Below are positions 1 through 7,588 of a stretch of 64,000 nucleotides of DNA, piece by piece. Position 1 is the first letter of the stretch. Each line of letters begins with the position of its first letter. Source of the stretch: JAAYAO01 sp051133435 (GTDB taxonomy: Bacteria > Actinomycetota > Actinomycetes > Propionibacteriales > Propionibacteriaceae). A model generated the notes under the pieces. The model searched no databases and was not told the DNA's origin. It was given only the letters and a program-made list of their open reading frames with translations. The stretch lies in assembly GCF_051133435.1 (NCBI RefSeq), contig NZ_JBPGNY010000003.1, forward strand, positions 434,001 through 498,000, read 5' to 3'. The translations under genes and the position numbers were made by a program.

Positions 1-679
1 AGGTGTCCACCGGGGCGGTGCCGAGGTGGCCGTCCTCGACGGTGTTGGTCACCGGGAACCGGCCCTGCCAGATATTGCACCGATGCTCGCCGTTGGGGGT
101 CAGTTCGTCACCCCACGGGTAGCGGGCCTGGTCGAGACCGCCGCGGGCGGCGAACTCCCATTCGGCCTCGGTGGGTAGTCGTTTGCCGACCCATGACGCA
201 TAGGCATTGGCGTCGCGCCACGACACGTGCACGACCGGATGGTTGCCGCGGCCGTCCAGGTTGCTGTCGGGTCCTTCGGGGCGGGACCACATCGCCCCGG
301 CCTGGCCGATCCACCACGGTGCCCCGTAGGGACGCGGCGCGTCCGGGCCCTGCAGCTCGGGTGGCAGGAAGCCGGCGAACACGTACGACCAGCCGAACTC
401 TTCCGACTCGGTGCGGTAGCCGGTGGCCTCCACGAAGGCGGCGAACTGATCGTTGGTGACCGCGCAGGTATCGATCCAGAACGGGGACAGGGTTACTTCA
501 CGGATCGGGCCCTCCCCGTCGGAGGGGAACCCGATCCTGTCGTCGGTGCCCATCCGGAAGGTGCCCTCCAGCCGCACCATGCCGGTGGTGTCGACCGGCC
601 CTGCCGCGGGGGCGGCCGTCGCCGGGCTGGACGGGACTTGCTCGCGCCGCGGTGTGCAGCAATCTCCCGCGTCACCCAT
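1..679 (-). CDS. Formylglycine-generating enzyme (SUMF1/FGE family), 3' end cut by window edge
   Basis: The visible 226 residues begin MGDAGDCCTPRREQ and contain FGE-sulfatase-fold signatures: a metal-site-like FRMGTDD, VTNDQFAAFVEATGY, HPVVHVSWRDANAYASWVG, KRLPTEAEWEFAARGG and YPWGD. Enzymes of this family oxidise the active-site cysteine of type I sulfatases to formylglycine in the cytoplasm. The sulfatase just upstream carries exactly the Cys-type motif this enzyme needs. The ATG at 679 is preceded by GAGGGAG, which overlaps the sulfatase stop; the gap is 11 nt, so the two are one operon. The C-terminal part, where the catalytic cysteine pair lies in characterised FGEs, is beyond the edge, so catalytic competence cannot be judged. 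EgtB-like or PvdO-like relatives share the fold, but the neighbour favours FGE. Confidence 0.88.
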   Translation of the reverse strand, partial: MGDAGDCCTPRREQVPSSPATAAPAAGPVDTTGMVRLEGTFRMGTDDRIGFPSDGEGPIREVTLSPFWIDTCAVTNDQFAAFVEATGYRTESEEFGWSYVFAGFLPPELQGPDAPRPYGAPWWIGQAGAMWSRPEGPDSNLDGRGNHPVVHVSWRDANAYASWVGKRLPTEAEWEFAARGGLDQARYPWGDELTPNGEHRCNIWQGRFPVTNTVEDGHLGTAPVDT

Positions 680-690
680 GGTGTTCTCCC

Positions 691-2871
691 TCAGCCATCC
701 AGTTCGATATCCACATAGCGTAGGGAACCATCCACGAATGGGTAATGGGCCGGGAAGGCTCCGACCGGGGAACCGTGGGTGTGGCCGACGTCGAAGGTCT
801 CGTCGATCGAGAAGAACACCAGCGGGGTGGCCTTCACCGAACCCTCAGCCACCACGTCGCCGTCCACCACCATGGTGAAGTCGGCGGGCTTGGCGAACCC
901 CGGGCCCTGGTAACGGCAGGTGACTTCAATGAGCCGTTCGCCGTCGGCGAGAGGTTCTCCGCGCAGGGTGAGGTGGTCGAACTCGAAGGTGTGGAAGTCG
1001 AAGACCGGCACCGCGCCCTCGTCCAGCCACAGTGCCGTACCGGCCGGGCGGCCACCGACGGTCAGGATCACGCCCCGGGTGCGTCCGGCCTGCACCTCGA
1101 CCTTGGCCTTCAGGTGCCAGGACCGGCCGACCAGCTTCGGGGCCTGGCCCTCGGGGAAGCCGACCGCGCCGGGGTGGAAGCGGAACGAGGTGCGACCCTC
1201 GCTCATCGGCCGCTGGGGCGGCTGACCCCGATGGTCGCGGGTGTCGCTCATCGGCCAGATACCGACCCGCTCGGCCTCGTCCTGGAACATGGCGGTGAGT
1301 TCGGCCAACTTCTCGGGGTGTTCGGCGGCCAGATCGTGGGCCTGGCTGAAGTCGTTGTCCAGGTGGTACAGCTCCCACACGTCTTCCTCGAAGGGCCGGG
1401 TCTTCGAACCGACGCCGACCGTCCACGGCACCCCGCCGTGATGGGCCGAGGCCCACCAGCCGTCGGCGTAGATCGCGCGGTGCCCGAACACCTCGAAGTA
1501 CTGGCGGTGGTGCACCTCGGCGGCGTCGGCATCGTTGAAGGTCGGTTGCAGGCTGACCCCGTCGATGGGCAATTGCTCGGCCCCGTCGACGGTGTCGGGC
1601 ATGGTGATGCCTGCCAGATCCAGGATCGTGGGGACGATGTCGTTGACGTGTCCGAACTGGCTGCGCACCTCACCGGGGGTGTCGATTCCGGCGGGGTAGC
1701 TGAGCACCATTGCGTTGCGAGTGCCGCCCAGGTGGGAGGCGATCTGCTTCACCCACTGCAGCGGCGTCGACATCGCCCACGCCCATCCGGCCGGGTATTG
1801 GGCGTAGGAGTTGGGTCCGCCGAGCTCGTCGAGTTTGGCCAGTTGGGTCTCCAACGGCTCCTGAAGACCCTGCAGGGCACCCATGTAGTTGATCGACCCG
1901 GGCGGGCCGCCCTCGGCAGAGCCGCCGTTGTCGCCGACGATGTAGACGAACAGGGTGTTGTCGAAGATGCCCTGTTCCTTGAGTTCGGTGACGACCTTGC
2001 CGATCTGGACGTCGGTGTGTTCCAGGAAGCCGGCGTAGACCTCCATCATCCGGGTGGCGACCTTGCGTTCGTCGGCGCTGAGGGTGTCCCATGCCGGAAT
2101 TGCATCGGGCCGGGGGGTGAGGTCGGTGCCCTCGGGTACCGTCCCGGCGGCGATCTGGTCGGCCAGCATCTGCTCGCGGATCGCGTCCCAGCCCTGATCG
2201 AAACGTCCGGCGTACTTGTCGGCCCAGCGCATCGGCACGTGGAGAGGTGCGTGGGTGGCACCGGGGGCGAAGTAGGCGAAGAAGGGACGCTCGGGGTTGG
2301 CGGCACGCTGCAGTCGGATCCAGTCGATCGTCTTGGCGGCCAGGTCTTCGGTGACGTGATAGTCGGGGTCGGTGGACGGCTCGACCGGTGCGGTGCCCTC
2401 GTACAGCGACGGCTCGAACTGGTTGGTCTCCCCGCCGAGGAAGCCGTAGAAACTGTCGAATCCGACCCCGGTGGGCCAGCGGTCGAAGGGGCCGGCCTGC
2501 GAGCATTCCCAGGCCGGGGCGAGGTGCCATTTACCGAAGCAGCCGGTGGCGTACCCGTTCATCTGCAGGACGCGGGCGATGGTGGCGGTCTCGTCGCGCA
2601 GCACACCGCAGTAGCCGGGGTGATCCCACGAGGAGTTCAGCACCGTACCCACCCCGGTGACGTGCGCGTCGCGTCCGGTGAGCAGGCTGGCACGGGTCGG
2701 GGAGCAGATCGCGGTGGTGTGGAAGCGGTTGTAACGCAGACCGTCGCGGGCCAGTTCGTCCAGCGCGGGGGTTTCGACGACCCCGCCGAAGGCGCCCGGC
2801 GCCCCGAATCCGACGTCGTCGAGCAGTACGACGACAACGTTGGGGGCGGTGGTCTGGGTTGCTTCAGCCAT
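691..2871 (-). CDS. Type I arylsulfatase, Cys-type, AtsA/AtsD-like
   Basis: A 726-residue alkaline-phosphatase-superfamily sulfatase. The metal-binding LLDDVGFG lies near residue 20. The modification motif CSPTRASLLTGR starts at Cys56, the residue converted to formylglycine. GKWHLAP follows near residue 110 and DNGGSAEGGP further on. The length and layout resemble the large mycobacterial AtsA type. It hydrolyses sulfate esters; the substrate is unknown. I see no signal peptide, consistent with cytoplasmic maturation and use. I chose the ATG at 2871 (MAEATQ) because AGGACAG lies upstream; a GTG at 2898 would add nine residues. The FGE gene follows 11 nt downstream. A CTTAAG dyad lies 40-60 nt upstream. 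Function is confident, substrate is not. Confidence 0.93.
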   Translation of the reverse strand: MAEATQTTAPNVVVVLLDDVGFGAPGAFGGVVETPALDELARDGLRYNRFHTTAICSPTRASLLTGRDAHVTGVGTVLNSSWDHPGYCGVLRDETATIARVLQMNGYATGCFGKWHLAPAWECSQAGPFDRWPTGVGFDSFYGFLGGETNQFEPSLYEGTAPVEPSTDPDYHVTEDLAAKTIDWIRLQRAANPERPFFAYFAPGATHAPLHVPMRWADKYAGRFDQGWDAIREQMLADQIAAGTVPEGTDLTPRPDAIPAWDTLSADERKVATRMMEVYAGFLEHTDVQIGKVVTELKEQGIFDNTLFVYIVGDNGGSAEGGPPGSINYMGALQGLQEPLETQLAKLDELGGPNSYAQYPAGWAWAMSTPLQWVKQIASHLGGTRNAMVLSYPAGIDTPGEVRSQFGHVNDIVPTILDLAGITMPDTVDGAEQLPIDGVSLQPTFNDADAAEVHHRQYFEVFGHRAIYADGWWASAHHGGVPWTVGVGSKTRPFEEDVWELYHLDNDFSQAHDLAAEHPEKLAELTAMFQDEAERVGIWPMSDTRDHRGQPPQRPMSEGRTSFRFHPGAVGFPEGQAPKLVGRSWHLKAKVEVQAGRTRGVILTVGGRPAGTALWLDEGAVPVFDFHTFEFDHLTLRGEPLADGERLIEVTCRYQGPGFAKPADFTMVVDGDVVAEGSVKATPLVFFSIDETFDVGHTHGSPVGAFPAHYPFVDGSLRYVDIELDG

Positions 2872-2910
2872 GTGTTCTGTCCTGTCCCTTGGTTGCACCT
2901 CGTCCGCGAC

Positions 2911-2930
2911 CTTAAGGGCAGAGACTTAAG
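2911..2930. promoter_or_regulatory. CTTAAG-N8-CTTAAG dyad upstream of the sulfatase
   Basis: Two palindromic CTTAAG hexamers separated by 8 nt lie between the CPBP gene and the sulfatase start. Two AT-rich identical hexamers in 20 bp stand out in DNA this GC-rich. The position fits an operator for the sulfatase-FGE operon, but no regulator gene is adjacent. Confidence 0.35.
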
Positions 2931-2945
2931 TGAGCGAGAATCCTT

Positions 2946-2962
2946 CCCGGCCACCGGCCGGG
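2946..2962 (-). terminator. Possible terminator hairpin after the CPBP gene
   Basis: Seven-base perfect arms (CCCGGCC/GGCCGGG) with a 3-nt loop sit directly behind the CPBP stop codon. The following transcript is not clearly U-rich, so this is only a candidate. Confidence 0.4.
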
Positions 2963-2963
2963 G

Positions 2964-3827
2964 TCACAGCCAGGACAGGTGCGGGGCGAGCAGGGCGTAT
3001 CCGACGAAGGCGAAGATGTCGAGCAGGGTGTGGCAGATCACCAGTGGCATCACCCGGCGCCAGCGCCAGTAGACCAGGCCCAGGACGATGCCCATCAACA
3101 CATTGCCGACCGCCATACCGGGGCCCTGGTAGAGGTGGTAGCTGCCGCGGATCAGCGCCGAGGTGATGATCACCACCGGCCAGCGCCACTGCAGTTGCCG
3201 CAGCCGGGTGAACAGCCAGCCGACCATCACGACCTCTTCGGCCGCGCCGTTCATGAAGGCCGCCCCGATCAGCACCGGGATCGTCCACCAGTTCTCGGCC
3301 AGGTTCGCCGCGACGATCTGGGTGCTGAGGCCCAGTTCGCGGGCGATCAGATAGACCCCCAACCCGGGGATGCCGATCGCCGCAGCCAGGCCCACCGCGA
3401 CGAGCAGGTCGCGGGCCGGGCGGCGCAGGTCGAAGCCGATCGTGGCGAAGGGACGGCCGTGGCTGAGATGGAGCAGGTACAGCACCAGCACCACCGGCAT
3501 CAGGCCGAAGCCGATGTTGGCGATTTGGTACAGCAGATCGAGCCAGGGACGCTCGGGCACCGCCGAGGAGTTCATCGTGGCCTGTTGCCGGGCGAGTGCT
3601 TCGGGACGGGTCAGGCGTTCGGTCAGCCGCAGGATCGCGTACACCGCGCTCTGACCGAAGGTGACCCCGAGCACCACCCACACTTCGATGCCGGGACGGG
3701 GTCGTCCGGGCTTTTCGGCTGGTTCGGCTCGCGCGGTTCGTTCGGCTCGCGCGGCTCGCTCGGCCGGGTTGGCATCTGTGCTCGGCTTCGGCGCCGATTC
3801 GGGTGCCGGGTCGGTCGGGGAGGTCAT
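2964..3827 (-). CDS. CPBP family intramembrane metalloprotease
   Basis: A 287-residue membrane protein with an Ala/Pro/Glu-rich cytoplasmic N-terminus (about 45 residues) and then about eight hydrophobic segments. It carries the three CPBP (CAAX-protease/bacteriocin-processing, Abi) motifs: the Glu pair in AAEEVVMVGWLFTRL, the His in RGSYHLYQG and the His in ICHTLLDIFAF. These supply the catalytic glutamate and metal-binding histidines in Rce1-like proteases. The usual Arg in EExxxR is Gly here, which occurs in the family. The physiological substrate is unknown. Its start overlaps the GNAT stop by ATGA, so it is the last gene of a three-gene operon (TIM-barrel, GNAT, CPBP). Confidence 0.85.
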   Translation of the reverse strand: MTSPTDPAPESAPKPSTDANPAERAARAERTARAEPAEKPGRPRPGIEVWVVLGVTFGQSAVYAILRLTERLTRPEALARQQATMNSSAVPERPWLDLLYQIANIGFGLMPVVLVLYLLHLSHGRPFATIGFDLRRPARDLLVAVGLAAAIGIPGLGVYLIARELGLSTQIVAANLAENWWTIPVLIGAAFMNGAAEEVVMVGWLFTRLRQLQWRWPVVIITSALIRGSYHLYQGPGMAVGNVLMGIVLGLVYWRWRRVMPLVICHTLLDIFAFVGYALLAPHLSWL

Positions 3828-4816
3828 CGGTCCGCCCGGGTGCGGTAGTGGTAGCGATGATGTTCGGTGAACCCGAGCCGGTCGTACAGCGCCAGGGCGG
3901 GCTCATTGCCCGACTCGACCTGGAGATACGCGAAGTCGGCGGTGGTGTCGGCGGCCAGTAGTTGGGTGACCATGCGGCCCAGGCCGCGACGGCGGTGTTG
4001 CGGGTGCACCTCGATACACGAGATGCCGAGCCAGTTCTCGGCCGCGGCTCCGCGTCCGATCGCGACCGGGCCGTGTTCATCGACCAGAGTCAGGTAGCGC
4101 GCCGGGCCCGCGGTGAGCACCGGCACCGCTCGCGGGTCCTCCCCCTCGCCGCCGCGCAGCAGGGTCAGCCATTGCGGTGTCGGCGCGTGGTGCCAGACCG
4201 GACGCAGCCCGTCGGGAAGAGCGGCCGGGGCCAGCGAATCTTCGGTGAGGTCGCGCACCATGACATGGACGGGGTCGCTCGCCCGCCAGCCGCCGGCGGC
4301 TGCCGCGGCGTCGACCTCGGCGATCGAAGGGCCGGCGTCGCGGGTCGGGCCGAGAGGTTCCCCGTCGTTGGTCAGGGTGATCTGCAGCCGTCCCGGCAGG
4401 TCACGGTGGCGGTAGAAGTCGTCGACCGCGGCCAGGGCCTCGGGTACCGGTAGCCCGGGGTCGCCGGCGACCAGGGTGGAGTTCGCCCGGCTCGTCCAGC
4501 CCGAACCGGCGCGCAGCAGCCAGCCGCCCAGCCGGAACCGTTCCACCCCGGGCCAGCCGTGGGTGGCGACGCGCTGCAGATCGAGCGGGGTGGAGACGGG
4601 GCGCACCATCCGGGGGCCGGTTTCGCGGCGGTGGGTGATCTTGGACCGTTCCACCCACTGGGGCCCGGCGTCGGCCGGCAACACGATCAGGTGTGGCCCG
4701 TCCACGCCGAGGGGGTGGCCGACCAGGTCACGAGCTCCGGTGTCGTCGGCGATCCGCAACGACACCCGTGGGGCGTCGGCCGGTGGGGCCGACACCAAGG
4801 TGACGGCCTGGTTCAC
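3824..4816 (-). CDS. GNAT family N-acetyltransferase
   Basis: A 330-residue protein. The C-terminal third is a GNAT domain with the acetyl-CoA pyrophosphate loop HPQHRRRGLGRMV, followed by the usual beta-strand YLQVESGNEPALALYDRLGF. The N-terminal half contains a small beta-rich region and a segment around GWPGVERFRLGGWLLRAGSG, as in the two-part actinobacterial GNAT proteins. It probably transfers an acetyl group to an amine; the acceptor is unknown. The GTG start overlaps the TIM-barrel stop (GTGA), and its own stop overlaps the CPBP start, so all three genes are translationally coupled. Confidence 0.88.
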   Translation of the reverse strand: MNQAVTLVSAPPADAPRVSLRIADDTGARDLVGHPLGVDGPHLIVLPADAGPQWVERSKITHRRETGPRMVRPVSTPLDLQRVATHGWPGVERFRLGGWLLRAGSGWTSRANSTLVAGDPGLPVPEALAAVDDFYRHRDLPGRLQITLTNDGEPLGPTRDAGPSIAEVDAAAAAGGWRASDPVHVMVRDLTEDSLAPAALPDGLRPVWHHAPTPQWLTLLRGGEGEDPRAVPVLTAGPARYLTLVDEHGPVAIGRGAAAENWLGISCIEVHPQHRRRGLGRMVTQLLAADTTADFAYLQVESGNEPALALYDRLGFTEHHRYHYRTRADR

Positions 4817-5610
4817 CGCTGGCCCAGGTGGGTGCGGGTGAACTCGAGGGCCTCGGCCAGATCCTTCTCCCGTTGCGCCCGGGAGCCCGATTTGCGGGTG
4901 TTCACCTCCAACACCACATGACCCCGGTAGCCGCGTTCGGTGAGGGCCTGCAGCACCTTGTCGGCCTGCTGGTTGCCGCGTCCGGGAATCAGGTGCTCGT
5001 CGTTGAACGAGCCCATCCCGTCGGTGAGGTGCAGGTGCTGCAGTCGGTCGCCCCAGCTCTCCACCAGGTTCAGGGACTGCATCCGGGCGGTGGCGGCATG
5101 CGACAGGTCGAGGGTGAGGGCGTCGTAGTCCAGGTCGGTGGGGTCCCAGCCGGGCTGGTAGGCCTTCAGCTCACCGGCGGGGGTGCGCCAGGGGAACATG
5201 TTCTCGACACAGAAGGTGACATGGTGTTCCTCGTTCAGTCGGCGCACCCCGGCGATGAAGTCGGAGGCGTAGCCGCGCTGCCAGATGAACGGCGGGTGCA
5301 CCACCACCACGTCGGCGCCGAGCCGTTCGGCGACTTCGGCCGAGCGCACCAGTTTGTCCCACGGGTCACTGCCCCAGACGCGCTGGGTGACCAGCAGGGT
5401 GGGGGCGTGGATCGCCACCACCGGGATCTGGTGGTAGTCGCGCAGCTTTTCCACCGCGTCCACGTCGGCGGCCACGGGGTCGATGCCGACCATCACCTCG
5501 ACCCCGTCGTACCCGAGGCGTCCGGCCAGTTCGAACGCACTGGACGTCGACTCGGGGTAGACCGAGGACGTCGACAGGGACACCTTGGGGCTGGGGTGGT
5601 CGTTGCTCAC
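4813..5610 (-). CDS. Sugar phosphate isomerase/epimerase-like TIM barrel (Rv0498-like)
   Basis: A 265-residue xylose-isomerase-like TIM-barrel (AP endonuclease family 2 fold). Visible family segments are LSTSSVYPE, GYDGVEVMVG, IHAPTLLVTQRVWG, VVVHPPFIWQRGYA, VENMFPWR, LDLSHAATA, HLHLTDG, DEHLIPGRG and HVVLEVNT. The Glu, Asp, His and Glu residues in these segments are those that bind the metal in relatives. It closely resembles the mycobacterial Rv0498 family, whose substrate is not established. I placed the start at the GTG at 5610 because TAAAGT lies exactly 7 nt upstream (leaderless). A TTG at 5649 or GTG at 5619 would lengthen it slightly. It is the first gene of the operon with the GNAT and CPBP proteins. 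Confidence 0.85.
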   Translation of the reverse strand: MSNDHPSPKVSLSTSSVYPESTSSAFELAGRLGYDGVEVMVGIDPVAADVDAVEKLRDYHQIPVVAIHAPTLLVTQRVWGSDPWDKLVRSAEVAERLGADVVVVHPPFIWQRGYASDFIAGVRRLNEEHHVTFCVENMFPWRTPAGELKAYQPGWDPTDLDYDALTLDLSHAATARMQSLNLVESWGDRLQHLHLTDGMGSFNDEHLIPGRGNQQADKVLQALTERGYRGHVVLEVNTRKSGSRAQREKDLAEALEFTRTHLGQR

Positions 5611-5617
5611 GGAGCCC

Positions 5618-5623
5618 ACTTTA
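5618..5623 (-). promoter_or_regulatory. Leaderless -10 (TAAAGT) for the TIM-barrel operon
   Basis: TAAAGT ends 7 nt before the GTG at 5610. A TTGACC lies 20 nt further upstream, a long spacing for a -35. A short CCCAC/GTGGG hairpin overlaps the site. Confidence 0.5.
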
Positions 5624-5735
5624 GTGGGGTGCGGGTAAGCCGGGGTCAAGCCGTCGTACCGGCCGATCGGCGGGTTTCGGGTGCCGGACTCGACCCGGTT
5701 AACGCTTCTGAAGCTTCGTCGGGAACAATAGGCGC

Positions 5736-6374
5736 ATGCGATTCGACCACCTCTCCTATGCAGCCGGACCAGAAGGGTTGGCGGCGGCGGCCGCCATGCT
5801 CAGTGAGCAATTGGGAGTGGACACGATCGATGGTGGGTTCCACCCCAGATTCGGCACCCGTAACCGACTCATCCCGTTCCGCGACAACAAGTACCTCGAG
5901 ATCGTCGAGGTGCTCGAGCATCCGGTCGCCGACAAGGCCCCCTTCGGCCAAGTGGTGCGTGCGCGCAGCGAAGCCGGCGGTGGCTGGCTGTCGTGGGCGG
6001 TGTCGGTGAGCGATATTGCTCCCTTCGAGTCGCGGTTGGGCCGCAAGGCGGTGCAGGGTTCGCGGCAGTTCCCCGATGGACGGCGCCTGGAGTGGCGCCA
6101 GTTGGGGGTCAAGGGCACCCAGGCAGACCCGCAGTTGCCGTTCTTCCTGCAGTGGGTCAGCGAACCCGAACTGCAGCCCAGCGCCCTGCCCGGTGAACTC
6201 GACCTGGTGCGTCTGGAGATCGGCGGCGACCGGGATCGGCTCGAGGAATGGCTCGGCGGTGACGTCGACGAGTTGCTCAACGGCGAACCGATGATCGAAT
6301 GGACCGCCCCGCACGGTCTGCCCGGCATCGTGGCGGTGCACTTCAACACCCCGCGCGGGATGATCCGGCTCTGA
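5736..6374 (+). CDS. VOC/glyoxalase-like domain protein
   Basis: A 212-residue protein beginning MRFDHLSYAAGPEGL, the opening strand of the glyoxalase-like domain (PF13468 type), with HPRFGTRNRLIPF and YLEIVEVLEH in the first module and a second module ending GIVAVHFNTPRGMIRL. His4 and Glu residues in the strands are candidate metal ligands. The family includes dioxygenases, lyases and binding proteins, and the substrate cannot be read from sequence. No clear ribosome binding site precedes the ATG. It is divergent from the TIM-barrel operon and 49 nt upstream of the aminotransferase. Confidence 0.78.
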   Translation: MRFDHLSYAAGPEGLAAAAAMLSEQLGVDTIDGGFHPRFGTRNRLIPFRDNKYLEIVEVLEHPVADKAPFGQVVRARSEAGGGWLSWAVSVSDIAPFESRLGRKAVQGSRQFPDGRRLEWRQLGVKGTQADPQLPFFLQWVSEPELQPSALPGELDLVRLEIGGDRDRLEEWLGGDVDELLNGEPMIEWTAPHGLPGIVAVHFNTPRGMIRL

Positions 6375-6410
6375 TTTTTCGGACCGCTGCTGTGGTGGCG
6401 GTCGGGCGCG

Positions 6411-6416
6411 TAAGGT
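6411..6416 (+). promoter_or_regulatory. Leaderless -10 (TAAGGT) for the aminotransferase
   Basis: TAAGGT ends 7 nt before the GTG at 6424, and no ribosome binding site fits between them. Confidence 0.5.
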
Positions 6417-6423
6417 TCGGGCT

Positions 6424-7500
6424 GTGAGCGTGCGTTTTCGTCCCGAAGTTGCGGCCATGCCCCGTTATGTCCCGGGCAAGCCGCCCGGCCCGGGCCCGGA
6501 TGGTCGCGCCTACAAGCTGGCCAGCAACGAGAATCCCTTCGACCCGCTGCCCAGTGTGCGGGCGGCGTTGGCCGAGTGTGCGCTGAACCGATACCCCGAC
6601 CCGGGCAATGCCGCGATCACCGCCGCGCTGAGTGCGCGGCTGGGAGTTGCCGGCGAATCGTTGGTCTTCGGCACCGGGTCGGTGCAGGTGCTGGCCCAGT
6701 TGCTCAGCGCCACCTGTGGGCCCGGCGACGAGGTGGTCTTTCCGTGGCGGAGTTTCGAGGCCTACCCCTTGGCGGTGCAGATGACCGGGGCGAGCGCAGT
6801 GCCGGTGCCGCTGGCCGGAGCCGAACACGACCTGGCCGCAATGGCGGACGCGATCACCGACCGCACCCGGGCAGTGTTGCTGTGCAGCCCGAACAACCCG
6901 ACCGGCCCGGCCCTGGGTGCCGATGCGGTGGAGTCATTCGTGACGGCGGTGCCCGACGATGTGTTGGTGGTGCTGGATGAGGCCTATGTCGAGTACGTCA
7001 CCGACCCGGCCGCGGTGCGCGGGCTGGACGTGCTCGCCCGGCACCGCAATGTGGTGTCGTTGCGGACCTTCTCCAAGGCTTACGGACTGGCCGGGTTGCG
7101 GGTGGGGTTCGCGGTCGCGGACCCGTCCATCACCGAGGTGATCCAAGCCGCAACGATGCCGTTCGCGACCTCGGTGCCGGCACAGGTTGCGGTGCTGGCC
7201 TCGCTGGCGGCGAGCGACGAACTGGATGAGCGGGTGCGTTCGATCGTCGCCGAACGGGAACGGGTGCTGGCCGGATTGGCCGAGTTGTCCGTGCCGGTGC
7301 CGGACAGCCAGGGCAACTTCTTCTGGCTCGCTGCCGGAATCAAGGGTTTGGACGCGGCCGCTTGGGCCGAACGTTTCGACGCCGTCGGGTTGTCGGTGCG
7401 GGCCTTCCACACCGGTGGGCCCGGCGACGGGGTGCGGGTGTCGATCGGTGAGGTGGAGGCCAACGACCGGACCCTCGAGGTGATCGCCGCGGCCGGCTGA
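6424..7500 (+). CDS. Aminotransferase, HisC/Pat family (histidinol-phosphate or aromatic)
   Basis: A 358-residue class I/II PLP aminotransferase. KLASNENPFDP near residue 35 is the HisC-type N-terminal signature. The PLP-binding Asp is in LLCSPNNPTGP and VVLDEAYVEY, the Schiff-base lysine in SLRTFSKAYGLAGLRVGF, and the substrate-carboxylate Arg near the C-terminus in GVRVSIGEVEAN. The N-terminus with MPRYVPGK matches the actinobacterial Pat subgroup (phenylalanine/aromatic aminotransferase) as well as HisC. No other his genes are nearby, so an aromatic role is at least as likely. The GTG start is supported by a TAAGGT box 7 nt upstream. Confidence 0.88.
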   Translation: MSVRFRPEVAAMPRYVPGKPPGPGPDGRAYKLASNENPFDPLPSVRAALAECALNRYPDPGNAAITAALSARLGVAGESLVFGTGSVQVLAQLLSATCGPGDEVVFPWRSFEAYPLAVQMTGASAVPVPLAGAEHDLAAMADAITDRTRAVLLCSPNNPTGPALGADAVESFVTAVPDDVLVVLDEAYVEYVTDPAAVRGLDVLARHRNVVSLRTFSKAYGLAGLRVGFAVADPSITEVIQAATMPFATSVPAQVAVLASLAASDELDERVRSIVAERERVLAGLAELSVPVPDSQGNFFWLAAGIKGLDAAAWAERFDAVGLSVRAFHTGGPGDGVRVSIGEVEANDRTLEVIAAAG

Positions 7501-7576
7501 GGGTTTCGTCCGCCTTCGGGGTTCATTCGCCGTGGGGGTGCGGTCGCCGATGCGGTGGATTGTCGGTGTGGGTACA

Positions 7577-7582
7577 TAGTCT
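7577..7582 (+). promoter_or_regulatory. Leaderless -10 (TAGTCT) for radA
   Basis: TAGTCT ends 6 nt before the radA ATG, with no ribosome binding site between. Confidence 0.45.
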
Positions 7583-7588
7583 GAAGCC

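Noticed and set aside
745..3072. A 775-codon open frame opposite the sulfatase
   Set aside because: It is antisense to a clear sulfatase with intact motifs and a ribosome binding site; no domain was found in the shadow product.
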